In this document: in pieces, positions 11,847 through 23,153 of the stretch
How the letters are laid out: the number at the start of each line of letters is the position of its first letter
Numbering within the stretch: position 1 is the first letter of the stretch
Source of the DNA: Didymodactylos carnosus
Lineage: Eukaryota > Rotifera > Eurotatoria > Philodinida > Philodinidae
Reading direction: 5' to 3'
Assembly (NCBI GenBank): GCA_905250885.1
Contig: CAJNOQ010000134.1
Span: 1,063 to 65,062, forward strand
DNA length: 64,000 nucleotides
Program-made: the position numbers and the translations under genes
Notes under the pieces: generated by a model
What the model saw: the letters and a program-made list of their open reading frames with translations, nothing else
Told to the model about the DNA's origin: nothing
The model's database searches: none

Positions 11847-12603
11847 TTAATATTTAAATAAATGTTCTTCATTATAACACAATTCAAAATCATATTTCTT
11901 TATATGTTTAAGTAAATTTTGTGATGGCATATTTTCGGTATCAAGATCTTTTTCATACCATGGGAAAACATTAGAACTTTTATCGAAATAATTCAATGCT
12001 GCTTGAAGATAGTCAAATTCATTATTCAACGGATATGTATTACAATTTATACATAAACAGTGTTCGTCCGTTATTGAACAATACAAATCTTTTCTTCTTG
12101 CCAATGGGATAGTTTCGAATAGCGAACTATTTACCATCAAACTTTTTTCAGCTTCTGTTTCATAAGAACTATATGTTTTCATCTGACTCATGCCACTAGT
12201 AGGAACTTCTTGAGACGATATCATTTCATTTATGGGACTTCTCAAAGAGAGAGGGAATCATTTTCAGCCTCTCATAGATTTAAATGAATATTACACACTA
12301 CCTGTTCATATTTAATTTTTGTCCCATGTCTGATAATACCTGCGCTCCATCTGTAACATTTCTGTCTTGGAAATGGTTCTTGTTCGTTGATTTGTTGTGT
12401 CTTTCGTCTGAAGTAGCTTTTTTACTTAAATGAACATTAATTGGATGAAAAATCTCAGTTTGCTTTGACGAATTGTTATTTGTGATTAATTTAAACCTAT
12501 GTTTATTTAAACATTTTTTTTCAGTTAATTTATATATTCCATACGTAGCAATTACCAATAAAAGACATCCACCAATGGCAAACAATGCAATTTCAAATGA
12601 CAT
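11847..12603 (-). CDS. Small single-pass membrane protein, two exons, unknown family
   Basis: Exons 12603-12302 and 12240-11847 are joined by a 61-nt intron (donor CAG|GTAGTG, acceptor TTTGAG|AAG); the frame runs through to give 231 residues. The N-terminus is a hydrophobic helix (residues about 4-25, EIALFAIGGCLLLVIATYGI) followed by KLTEKK, so a signal anchor with a cytosolic tail is likely. The tail is hydrophilic and has no known domain; CSITDEHCLCINC in the second exon is a small cysteine cluster. The neighbouring minus-strand gene also encodes a one-helix protein, so the two may be functionally linked, but this is inference. Unspliced, the first exon would end right after the donor, which supports the intron. 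Confidence 0.6.
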
Positions 12604-13716
12604 GATTTACGTTCAAATAGTTTGCCATAATTCTTCTTCATTTTTAAATCACTCTTTTCCATACAGAACTATTTATTATTACAGTCAATCTCATATTAGT
12701 AAATATGATAATAACGTAATTGAAAGAGTGATAATTGAACAATTTTCAACAATTTTCCCGCGATGATACTAATGGTTTACTTAATAATTTTAAAATCGAA
12801 ACAATTCTTACGTTGAATAGTTAATTTAAAATGATTATATTGTGAAATATCGAGAGTTGCTGTTCCATATATTAAAGTGTTTTATTTATATGTGTCAGCT
12901 TATTTTTATTTTATTCATTTTTGTTCAATAATAGATAAGATGAAAAAAGAAAAATAACATCACTTATGATACAGAGTAAAATAGAAGTTATGCAGTTTCA
13001 GTCGATTGTCGCAATATTTTATAATAACAACAAATAATAACCACACCATGTCGTCAAGGACTGTTCGATTCGATAGATTTTTCAGATAGATACAGGAACA
13101 TACATAGTTAGCATACAAAAGCGGACAAAAACCTGAAGAAAACAACTAGAAAAATGTATTTTATCTTGAAACAACGATTTCTACCCGGAAAACAAATGCA
13201 ACACAAAAAGGGTGGGATACCAATAAAAAAAAAGTGAGAGTAACGTGTACTTATTAGTCTAGCGAGCGGTATGCGACTTATTGTACATAAGAATAAGAGG
13301 TTATTAAATGAATATTTTCACAGAAAATAATAGAGCGAAGAGATATAATAAGACACATATATAATCATATTTACAATAAAATACATACACGCACTTACGA
13401 GTATTTGTCGATGCGTGAACACCCATTGTCGGCGAGACATGCCACGCTCTGAAACGAGCATGACAAACACATCAGTAGCTTTAGATATACAATGTTCTTT
13501 TTTGCAATATACTGTAAACACACAATACATGTACACAAGAGACAAAAATGTCAGACTAAACTAACAGAAATCAGAACAAGAACAGAAGAAATATCTAAAT
13601 CATTGTATTGATTTTCAATTGACTGTTAATTCAAAAAAGAAAGAAAATTGAAACGCTTATAGAAAAACATACATGTAGAGATTGATTAATATTAAAATGA
13701 TTCTACATAGTGATTT
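12604..13716. other. Spacer between the AF10-like gene and the membrane-protein pair
   Basis: AT-rich with no coding character. An AATAAA lies on the minus strand at 13721-13716, overlapping the AF10-like stop codon; a true polyadenylation signal may be further down. Minus-strand ORFs near 12960-13145 and 13318-13545 look random. Confidence 0.4.
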
Positions 13717-16700
13717 TTATTGTTTCTGATGATGTGATGGTGGTGGTTGTTGAACGTTTTCTAAAGCGTTTAAACTTGGATTTGGGAATAAACTTCGCAA
13801 TACAGTATCATCCATCATTGATGAATTCGAAAAGTTGGCAAAACCAAAATTCTAAAAGTAAACAAAGACAATGTACATTACTATCTAGAAAAACGACGGT
13901 CTACCATTAGTTTCATTTCGCAAACGAAAGATATTCAAACATGTGAAATATTAACTACGTGTATATGTTAAAACATTTTAACTCACATGAATATTCCATG
14001 TAGGTGCTAGTAAGAAATTCGGTGGTATTCCTCCGTCGCCGCCAGCGGCTAAAATTGCTTGTAAATAATCTAAATTCGTTCCACTTGTATGAGAAGAATT
14101 TTTTGATAAATAAACATCTTGTTCATATGGACTTGATGAAGATGATGATGAATGATTACCATTTATATGTGGTGGATGACGTTGGTGAGTAGATGAAGTA
14201 ACAGTTAAACTCGATGAACTTATTCGTCTTTCTCTAGACGGTGTCAATGACGTATTGTCTGCTGTTGGAGGTGCTATTACAGAACTGGATGATGAACGTG
14301 CAGGAGACTGATGTTTATTCATAACTTTATTCAGTTGTAACAAACTAGCAGCAGCTGCATTTATTTTGTGTTGTTGATCAGAAGTATGATGAGCTTTTGC
14401 TGATTTTTTATTATTTAACATGACATTTTGACGAAGTTGATTTTCAAGAATAGAATGTGTTTGTTGAGATGGTTTTCTCATAGTAGTATAAGATGTTGGT
14501 GCACATGGAGAATGATTTTGACTATGACGTGATACTTGTGGAGTTGACCGAGACAAATCAACAATATTACTAGTATTTTGAGATGTATGACGTGGAGGAG
14601 TAGATGAAACAGTTGGTACAATGGTTTGTTGTAATATCTGCTGTTGTAAAGCATGATCTGAATTTAGTCGTTTATCTTGTTCTTTTGGTGAAACAAATTC
14701 AAGTTTTGGACGTTTAAGAGATATTATTGGTTCAGTGGTAGTGGAAACAATCGGAACTTTATCTCCTGCTTCTTGTGCTTGAGGAGGATTAAAGATTTCA
14801 ACTAAACGTCGTTTTAGATTTGAATGCCGTAAACGCAATAGATCACGTCGAGCTTTTAGTTCGTCTACTTTCTGATTTAATGATGCGTTTTCCGAACGAA
14901 ATTGATATAAACATGATAATAACGACGATACATCGTAGGGAATTGTTTGCTGTAAAACAAAATCACTCGACATTTCCCATTCGTGTTCAAGAAATTCTTC
15001 TAGACTCTGAGGTATGAATGATGAATTTGATGATTGAGATGGTTTTTGTGTGTTTATGTGAGATGTTGCTGTTGGCAGAACGAAATCGTGTAATGGGCGT
15101 TTTGGAAAGAATTTTGGCACAGGATGATTGGGCGAAATTTGTTTTTTATTCGTCATTATCGGTCCATTTGACGTTTCCGTTGACGAAGAGCAATGAAAAT
15201 TTTTGTTCAACCCTTGTAGAAGAGAAAAGCAAATATAAAATTATCTTCATATTATAGAAAGAAAAACAAGAAAATCGACTCCTATTTTGTTCAAATTTGA
15301 GCATAAAATCGTTAATGGTTCTGAGGCTACATATCATCAGTGAAAAAATAATTGAAACGCTGAATGGAACGCCTGATACATAAAAAAAGACGCATACCAA
15401 GAATAGAATCGGTGAATGGCGGTGAATGTTCACTGTGTTCTCGCTGTTCGTTTTCAGTTATACTATCTGCATTAATATGATTTCCAAAATGATCACATTG
15501 ATAATAAATCGATGATCTATTTGGATCATGGTAATTTTCCATTGTTTTATTATCATTCATTGTGATTACATTATTATTTATTTTCTGATGTTTCATATTA
15601 TGATGATTATTCATATTCAGTTTAGTTCGTTTTTCTTTACTACCACGCCGTAGTACATCACCGTTGAGCAGTGGAGGATGCTGCTGTTGTTTATTCACAG
15701 ATATTGTTGAGTACTTTCGTTTAGATTTTCGATTATTTTTAGTAATATCTGAACTTATTGATAACTGACGTTTTTGTCTTGGTTGCTGCTGCATTTTAGA
15801 ATTATCCTCTTTTGAACAACAACGGCTGTTTTTTCGTCGTTTTTGCATATCTTCTTCTTCAATCATTTCAACTCTGAAACAAAACAATAAACATCTTTCA
15901 CGATTATAACTCTGTATCACATATAATAATAATAACTTACTTTACTTGTGGAAGCGATGCACCAGAATATTTTTTTGATGCTGCTGTTATTCGAGTCACT
16001 GGTGTTGTGCCATCATTTAATTGGCGATGTTTTTGGACATCGATTTTTTTCGTATTATCCATTCGTCGTACCGCTAGTGGTTTTTCTTCTTTCTCATTCA
16101 GCTCTTTTTCTTGCACAGTCAAATTTTCATTCAACTTTTTTGATTGTTGTTCTACCATATTTTCGCTATCTTTGTCTAATACATCTTCATTAATTAAGAG
16201 TTCTCCACTAGAATGACAGATGAAACATCCATAGAACTCGAGATACACTTCGATTTCGCTAGTCAATTACTTGAAATAAAATAATAAAAGATAACAAATT
16301 CCTCTAGGACAAATTTATAGCTGACACAGTTAGCATGATATCTTCAATAAAATGAACAAACCTTCTATCACTTGAATCCAAATCATCATCAATTTTTTTC
16401 GATGATAATGGCGGTGGTGGTTGCGGTGAAAGAAACTGAGAGTTTCGTTCTTGTTTTGTCAATTGTACAAATTGCGACAAATCCGTTAATGATCGAACCT
16501 GACTATTTTTTTTCTTTTTTGATGAAGTACTCGATGAACTTGAGGAAGAATGAGGTCGTCGCTTATAGTTAGGTGACTTGGTGGATTGATCGGCTGGCGA
16601 ACATGAAGATGACGAACTTGTGGAGGCTTTGCGAATGCGATTCGAATGATCATCGTGATTTCCACGACATGTCGATTGATCACTATTATAAACTGAACAA

Positions 16701-18180
16701 TCGTAAGTTGACTCCGTTGCACACGTTGTATCTGAGTCTTTTCTCGATGCAGCAACAAAATCAGCCAGACTTGGTGCTGTTGGCAATATTAATGATGTCG
16801 GAGATTGTGCTGCAAATAACGTTTGTTCCTTGTATACATTTTCAGATTCTTCCGAGTCCTTCGGTGTTAGCGACGGTGCTGCCGATAGTAAGTGAATGCT
16901 GTTATTTTTTGTTGTTTTTGTAAATAATTTCTAGAAAAATAATGAGGTAACAAGTGTGAATAATAATTTCCAGTGCGTACTTTTTTATTTGCACAGATAG
17001 ATGTTGAAAATTGTTTATTATATCGGCCATTTTCGGGTGATGATTGATCATGTTTAAACGGTGGAATTTGACGAATAGTTTTCTAAACAGAAGTATGTGA
17101 GGAATAATTGAAAGTAAAAGACATGTTGCGAGCTTTGAACTTATCAGAAATATGCACAGATTGACAAAGCCATATTTCTCTGTGAGTGACTGATTTTGGA
17201 AATTCTAACTTAGTCATTTGAAATTTTAATCAGCAACAAAAAGAAACTCAATTCTCTTTTTAAAAATATGCTGATTTTCCGATTGTATATCTTACCGATT
17301 TTATCATGGTGGGAAGATGTAATTCGCAGTAACCACAGTATTTGACATTATCTCTTGGTTTTTGTCCATGAACTTCGCATAATAAACCAGCTGTTTGTGC
17401 ACTAAACAAGAACCATGCTTAAACTATTTTTTCTTTCTTTCAAAACAAACAAGCATACCATGAAACATGAAATGAAGTTTTACATCCTTTACTACTACAT
17501 GTCATGCATGCACCAATGCTTTCTTTCAGTGTGCCATTTTTCTCACATATATAACATGTCTAAATAGATATTGTTTAAGAATATGCATCTTACGCTCGTA
17601 AATGTTTTTGTCTTACCAATTTATAGCGTTCAACAGGCATTTTTGTCAATATAATCGGTTCCATAGTCTCCACATTCTCAAATTCAACTTCTGGTATATA
17701 TAGCGCGCAAACAACATGCGCCCAACCTTGAAAGAAAACGAACGATACTCTCTAGTTCAGCAGGACAGATTCGTCTTTCTTCAGATCCTACCTCCAGTGT
17801 TTGTTTTTTTCATCGCGCCTTGTTTAGAAGGGCATAACTGGCAAGACTAGAAAAAAAGCAGCGAGTCAAGTATAAGTGTCCTTTCGCTTATTGAAAGAGA
17901 TTGTTGTACTGACTGCTCGAAAGTCTTTCAGTTCACATCGACCACAAAACCACGAATCTTCTGGAACACTAACAATTCCATAACAAGCTAAACAACAAGA
18001 AAAATAATGCATAAGAGATACCATCCAAATATAAAAATAGATATACAAACCTTGGTGAACGGCTACTGTACAAAATTTTTCGTCAAATTTTCCATCACAA
18101 TAAACAAGAGGATTTTCTGCCCAGCCCTGATCATCGGAACATACACAGCACCCGCCAACTAAACTAACGTCGCCTTTCAT
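13717..18180 (-). CDS. MLLT10: AF10/AF17 (MLLT10/MLLT6)-like PHD finger protein, 12 exons, complete
   Basis: Exons: 18180-18051, 17987-17914, 17846-17792, 17726-17617, 17559-17459, 17401-17296, 17082-16981, 16930-16362, 16207-15941, 15873-15398, 15212-13987, 13851-13717. All phases fit, giving 1116 residues (human AF10 is about 1030-1070). Residues 1 to about 190 form the PHD finger, zinc knuckle and extended PHD: GGCCVCSDDQGWAENPLVYC, ACYGIVSVPEDSWFC, SCQLCP, GGWAHVVCALYIPEVEF, TCYICEKNG, GACMTC, FHVSCAQTAGLLC, YCGYC. In AF10 this module reads unmodified H3K27. The middle is serine-rich and basic. Residues about 732-800 (SLEEFLEHEW ... LLRLRHSNLKRRL) match the octapeptide-motif/leucine zipper that recruits DOT1L for H3K79 methylation. 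A nuclear chromatin cofactor is therefore expected. PHD1 has four extra residues between CDG and the next cysteine. The start is the first ATG before the PHD; a further 5' exon is possible. Confidence 0.92.
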
Positions 18181-21121
18181 AATTAACAAATCATAAAGTC
18201 ATTTTTGAGTCTTTAACAAATCAATGTAATGATAATAAGTAGAATGTTAACTTTTGCTCGAAGTGCGCTACCGATTCATTATCAGTGAGTAAATGAAAGT
18301 TAAAAGTATGTTGTCTCCTGTTATCTAAAATATCAACAAATAATACTGTTTTAGTTTCTGGTAACTGACAAGCCTATGTTTTTGTCTCCAAACTATTAGT
18401 ATTAATCTTAACTAACAGCTATTAACTATTTAGAGAGGACTGCTTTATAAAAACCGAGCAGAATACTGAGAGGCGAACTGTTCGCTCAGTAAAGCATATT
18501 TTATGGAGACTTTTAAGGACCGATATAGCAGTTACAATCAGCTATCCCCATTCTGAGTCATTTGAGCAGCGTAATTTTAGAAAAAGATCTTAAAGAATAA
18601 AAATAAACCTTGAATTACATTTTCATATGTTATAGACGCAAAAAACAAAAATATTTTACATTCTATCTTTTTTCGAACGTATGTTTTCAGCATTAACCGC
18701 AGCCATATTCGGTTGTCCTTGCAGAGTTTATTTAAACTCTACGAAGGTCGCCTGTAGAATAAAACATTAGAAAAATCAAACAGAAAGAATACAAAACATT
18801 TAACAATGATTTCTAAAGTTAAAAAAAAGTAGAAGTGTCATTTCAGGTCAATTTGATAGATATTCTTCCTAATATCACAATGCCACTATGGTAAAATATG
18901 GATCATACGGTGACCCATTTCTAATTAATACCTGGTAACGTTCATTTACAATCTGCTCGGTCCCCTGCTTAACCTGCGTTAAACTACTCATGACTACATC
19001 AATCTGTTACCCAACATTTTTCTTTTACAATTACGAACCATGCCTGCGCCTCCGGTCCGTCGCCACCCGCAACACAAAGTTGATGACCATCACTTATCAC
19101 GCTAGAAGAATATTAAGTACATATCTATCGATTACTCTTATTTCCATTGAATCTGACCACCCCGAACCTTTATTGGATCCAGTAGCGCGACAGTTTTCTG
19201 AAGACCTCCGAACGATTCTCAACCAGGGTGCCCAAATTCACTTTTTAGAAATCCGGATTTTTCCGTAAAACATTAGAAGTTAGTCAGATTTTTTTCGAAT
19301 TCAAAATGGTATATTACAAACAACACAATACTTTTCTTTGATCATGTTCAACAATGAAGAATGTGTTGCATTAGATAACCATTCTTCTTTAAATTTTGAT
19401 CCATAACCTTTAGTTGTTCTGGTATCCGACAATGAAGCGGTTCTTGACGTTCGGAATATTTTTTGATGGAACAGTATTATCATTCGTTACAGAGTGCAGT
19501 AAGGATTAAGGAAGAAGATTTTGATCCGATGGGTTTGAAAGTTCACTAATCTCGTCTTTTTGTGATCAGAACATTCGCTAAGCACACAGGAAGCTCTTTC
19601 AATGTACAATTATTTAGACTTTTGATCCGGAAATTCTGTTTCTGAAACTGATAATCTCAGTCTTGGGAAAAACAAGTCGTGGCAACTCTGAGCTGCATCC
19701 ATTAAGGATTGCTACAGTTCTCTTTTTCTTCTCAACTTTTTATTGGTCCAAAATGTCGCTAAAATCGATGCAAGACAACAATTGAAAATCAGGAGATTTG
19801 GCAACCTTGTTCCCAGGTGTCTTACTGTTCCTGGTCGGAAGACAATACACCACAACTTTCATTCGTCGTTTCACACGCGGAGCTACTTAGGAATGGATGG
19901 AACTCCAAAACTTTTGTGCAAACACCCACCGTAGTAGGACCACTGCTCATAGGCGCTTAACTGTTTCGCTGCAATTTCTTACGTGATTAGTGGGCTTTAG
20001 CACTTTTCACTTATTTGAACGAATTTTGCTTTTTAGGGGGCATCACACCGTATCTTGACGCCCTCTATTGCATGAACTTTTCTCATTTAATTTTAAATTA
20101 ATCATGTTGTGCATAATGTCTGACTTTGACTTAGTTGTCTTCCGTCTATATATCTTCGAAATGTTTAAAATGAAATCAGCATTTACTTCTTCTCTCTTAT
20201 GATTGGTTTATCTAGGGAATCTGACAGCCGTTTTAGCTTGTTTTGCAGTCACACACACAACACTTTTTGTTTGTAAGACAGTTGACTAAAGTGAATGACA
20301 GACAAGCAAATACAGGAGCGTCTATCCTGTGGGACGTTTCAGACACAATGCCTCAAACAAAAGTAGCTGGGACGCTTTTTGCTGTAAAGAAAATCATTTT
20401 CTAGATTGTACACTGAAGGATCAAACTTCTGAGGTGGTACAAAAGCCCTCAAATGCTTAGGTTGGGATAGACGCCGCTGAGGAAATATCTATCATTCAAT
20501 TTTTCCATAATAATACATTATACTGTCACACGAAAAAACGATGGAAAAGTTCTAATGGCTGGTAATCCATCTGAGAAGAAAGTGATCTTTCACTTTTCAA
20601 GTACGATTTTTACTGTAAAAATGGAGACGACCACGTTCTTTTTTCAAATTTTCAATTTGTGTTTTTTACGTGCAACCGTCTCGCTATGATGATAGTTTTT
20701 CATCGATACATACCATTCGAAAGACGTACAGCTCTGTCTCAAGGATATTTCGTTCCAAACTTATTGAGTTTACTTTCAACATCATATGATTAACGAATAG
20801 TAAAAGAATATGAAAAATTTTCTAGTAGTGCGTGAGGTTTTTTATTCATACGCATTATGGGAAAAAAATTTCGAATAAAAAAATATTAGTTGTTAACAGT
20901 TAAAACTCATCTGTTTGTAAAACGTCTCCTAGCACTTTTTCCTGTTTGATTCGTATGTTCTCCTGGTAAATCTAAAAAATAATAAGCTATCAAATTTAGT
21001 TTTTTATTGTTTTAGTTTTAGATAATTACTTTTCAACTTATTTGGAAATTATAGTGAGCTGTGAAGATCTACATGAAAAGAAGGAGGAAGAAACGATGAT
21101 TTAATTTAAAATTAGAAACTA
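18181..21121. other. Spacer with transposon debris
   Basis: Lies between the divergently transcribed AF10-like and mahogunin-like genes, so both promoters should be at its ends. From about 18.9 to 20.7 kb the sequence is less AT-rich and has broken ORFs, typical of decayed mobile DNA. A plus-strand ORF at 18990-19268 (ending LDPVARQFSEDLRTILNQGA) has a protein-like feel but no family I can name. Confidence 0.4.
19301..19483 (-). pseudogene. Possible hAT-type transposase N-terminal fragment
   Basis: A 60-codon ORF ends with YGSKFKEEWLSNATHSSLLN and then EKYCVVCNIPF. This resembles the zinc-finger start of many hAT/ZMYM-type transposase proteins, where KF---WL is followed about 20-30 residues later by a CxxC pair. 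Only the first cysteine pair is present and the frame ends straight after, so if real it is a short remnant. Based on pattern resemblance only. Confidence 0.3.
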
Positions 21122-23153
21122 ATGGGAATATTCCATAGTTTTTCATCTGTGTTTTACGGTGCAGGAGAACGTCAACGAATCACTGACAATGTTTTACTTG
21201 TATCACCATCACAGAAGAAAGGAAAACGGTATTTAAGAACAAACAGTCATCAATTATCAAACAATTTTTTCCTTGGAGGAAAACAATTTAAATTTAATTT
21301 ACGTCCTTATACGTGTTTATTTAACGATGATTGTTTAATTAATCAATCTCATCCAATTGAATTTCAGCTCTCAAAACCTTCGCGTACTATAGAACCTATA
21401 CAAGCAATAAAATGTCAGTTAGCTATCCGTCGTGATACATTAAAATTAATTCATTTATATGATGATTGGTATACTATCGAATTTTTGTTCGATTGTGAAA
21501 CACCAGTCCAGATTTATATCTATTTTTTTTCTCATGAATCATTGAATCAGGGACTCAAATACACATGTTGTACAAAAACATCAGATATATTTAAACAGTA
21601 TTATTCATTTACATTTAATAGAGGTTATCAGCAATTATTTTCGAAAAAAAATGTACGATTTACAATATCAGTTATGAAAAAAAGTTTTTGTTCAACGCCC
21701 ACAATACCGATCGTCATTATTTGCCGCTCAATGGATTATGATATGTCAAATATCATGTAAATATTAACTGTCTTTATAATTTAATAGCTTTTCCTTCGCA
21801 ACAAAAAGTCACATGATTATTAGATTGTATGTTTTTGCTAGAAATGTTCCAAATAGGTTGAACGATCACTATACAGTGAATCTTTATTATTTATCATTGA
21901 CTTTTTGCTCATGACATTTTAGACATTCACCAACGACAGATTTATCATCAAATCATTCAAATGACTCAACATCATTTGACCAACAATATCATATTGTTTC
22001 AGCTACCGTTAAATTTTTAAACGATGATAATAAAACACCAAGATCATCAGCAGTTTTAACTGTTTTACAACAAAAGCATGTTGTCAACGGTATTTTATTT
22101 GAATTATATGAAATTTATGGTGTTGAAAATACCCGATCATCATCAGATAAAAAGATAAAATTACTCGATACTGTGGAAAGAAGAAAATCTCTATCAAGAA
22201 AACAAAATGATTATAAAGGAGATGATCTATGTATTAAACAATTGGATGGCAATGAATTACAGCATCATGTTTCCGGTACTAATGAAAATCATGATCGTAT
22301 TACTACTACCGCCTCTTCGAGTAACAAAAGAAAATTATCTCGTACACAAATTTCAAATACGTAAGTATCCTTTTTTTATCTTTAGAAGAATGCAAATTTT
22401 TTCTGGCACATATCTCACATCATTGTACTTTGTTAAAACCTTCTTTCACAAAAAAAAGTAAAAGTTGGATGATGGTTTTTTACTGTAAACAGATACCACC
22501 GAATGGCTTCGTTCATTTCCAACTCTCGCTGGTTCCTTACTTTCTAATCTATTTGGTTTTTATGTATTTATAGTGCCCATAATGAAATCGATGTATTGAA
22601 CGATAATGTCAAACATAATTATAAAATTAAAGAATTTTCATCTCTACGTCAATCACCATCTTCATCAATTGCATCATCTTGTCTGGATTTATCAAAATCA
22701 ACAAAATATGCATGTGTCATATGTTTATGTGAATTTCGAAATACACTAATATTACCGTGTAAACATTTGGCCATTTGTAATGTATGTGGAGAAAATTTAA
22801 GATTTCAATCAAATTCTTGTCCTATTTGTCGATTACCGTTTCGTGCATTATTACAATTGAATACATTAAAAGCAAAAAGAAGTATATTAAAACAACAAAC
22901 TCATATGTATGAGAGTACATCCATTGTAAATGCATTGAATTTATCATCATGTTCTCGTGTAATGCACAAAAATGACAATGAATCATCATCAAATAATTTT
23001 TTAATAAAAAATAAAATTGGAAATTTTTGTCATGGCTCAATACGTTGGGAATCAATGGTTGATGAACCAGATTTAGTTCATTTAAATCATACAGATTTAA
23101 AACAATTTTGTCAAATACAAAGGTCATTTGAAGAAATAAATGAAACTGTGTAA
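21122..23153 (+). CDS. Mahogunin (MGRN1/RNF157)-like RING E3 ubiquitin ligase
   Basis: Exons 21122-21756, 21923-22360 and 22574-23153 join in phase to give 550 residues. The N-terminus MGIFHS fits the N-myristoylation consensus, as in MGRN1 (MGSILS). Residues 45-270 resemble the MGRN1 substrate-binding region: FFLGGKQFKFN, IKCQLAIRRDTLKLI, YTIEFLFDCETPVQIYIYFF, NGILFELYEIYGVEN. The RING is at 405-443: C405-x2-C408-x12-C421-x-H423-x2-C426-x2-C429-x10-C440-x2-C443, followed by RLPFRALLQL, which is nearly identical to mahogunin. Mahogunin ligases work at membranes and endosomes, for example on TSG101. Here the linker between YEIYGVEN and the RING is much longer than in vertebrates, and the C-terminal tail is only about 107 residues. 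An acceptor-like TTAG ends 6 nt before the ATG. Confidence 0.88.

Noticed and set aside
13879-13890. Alternative TTTTTCTAG acceptor for the last AF10-like exon
   Set aside because: From there the frame gives only ten residues before a stop, whereas the acceptor ending at 13852 gives a 44-residue balanced C-terminus.
14004-17000. Several 60-116-codon plus-strand ORFs opposite the AF10-like gene
   Set aside because: They are antisense shadows of serine-rich exons; the minus-strand exons join in phase and carry the family motifs.
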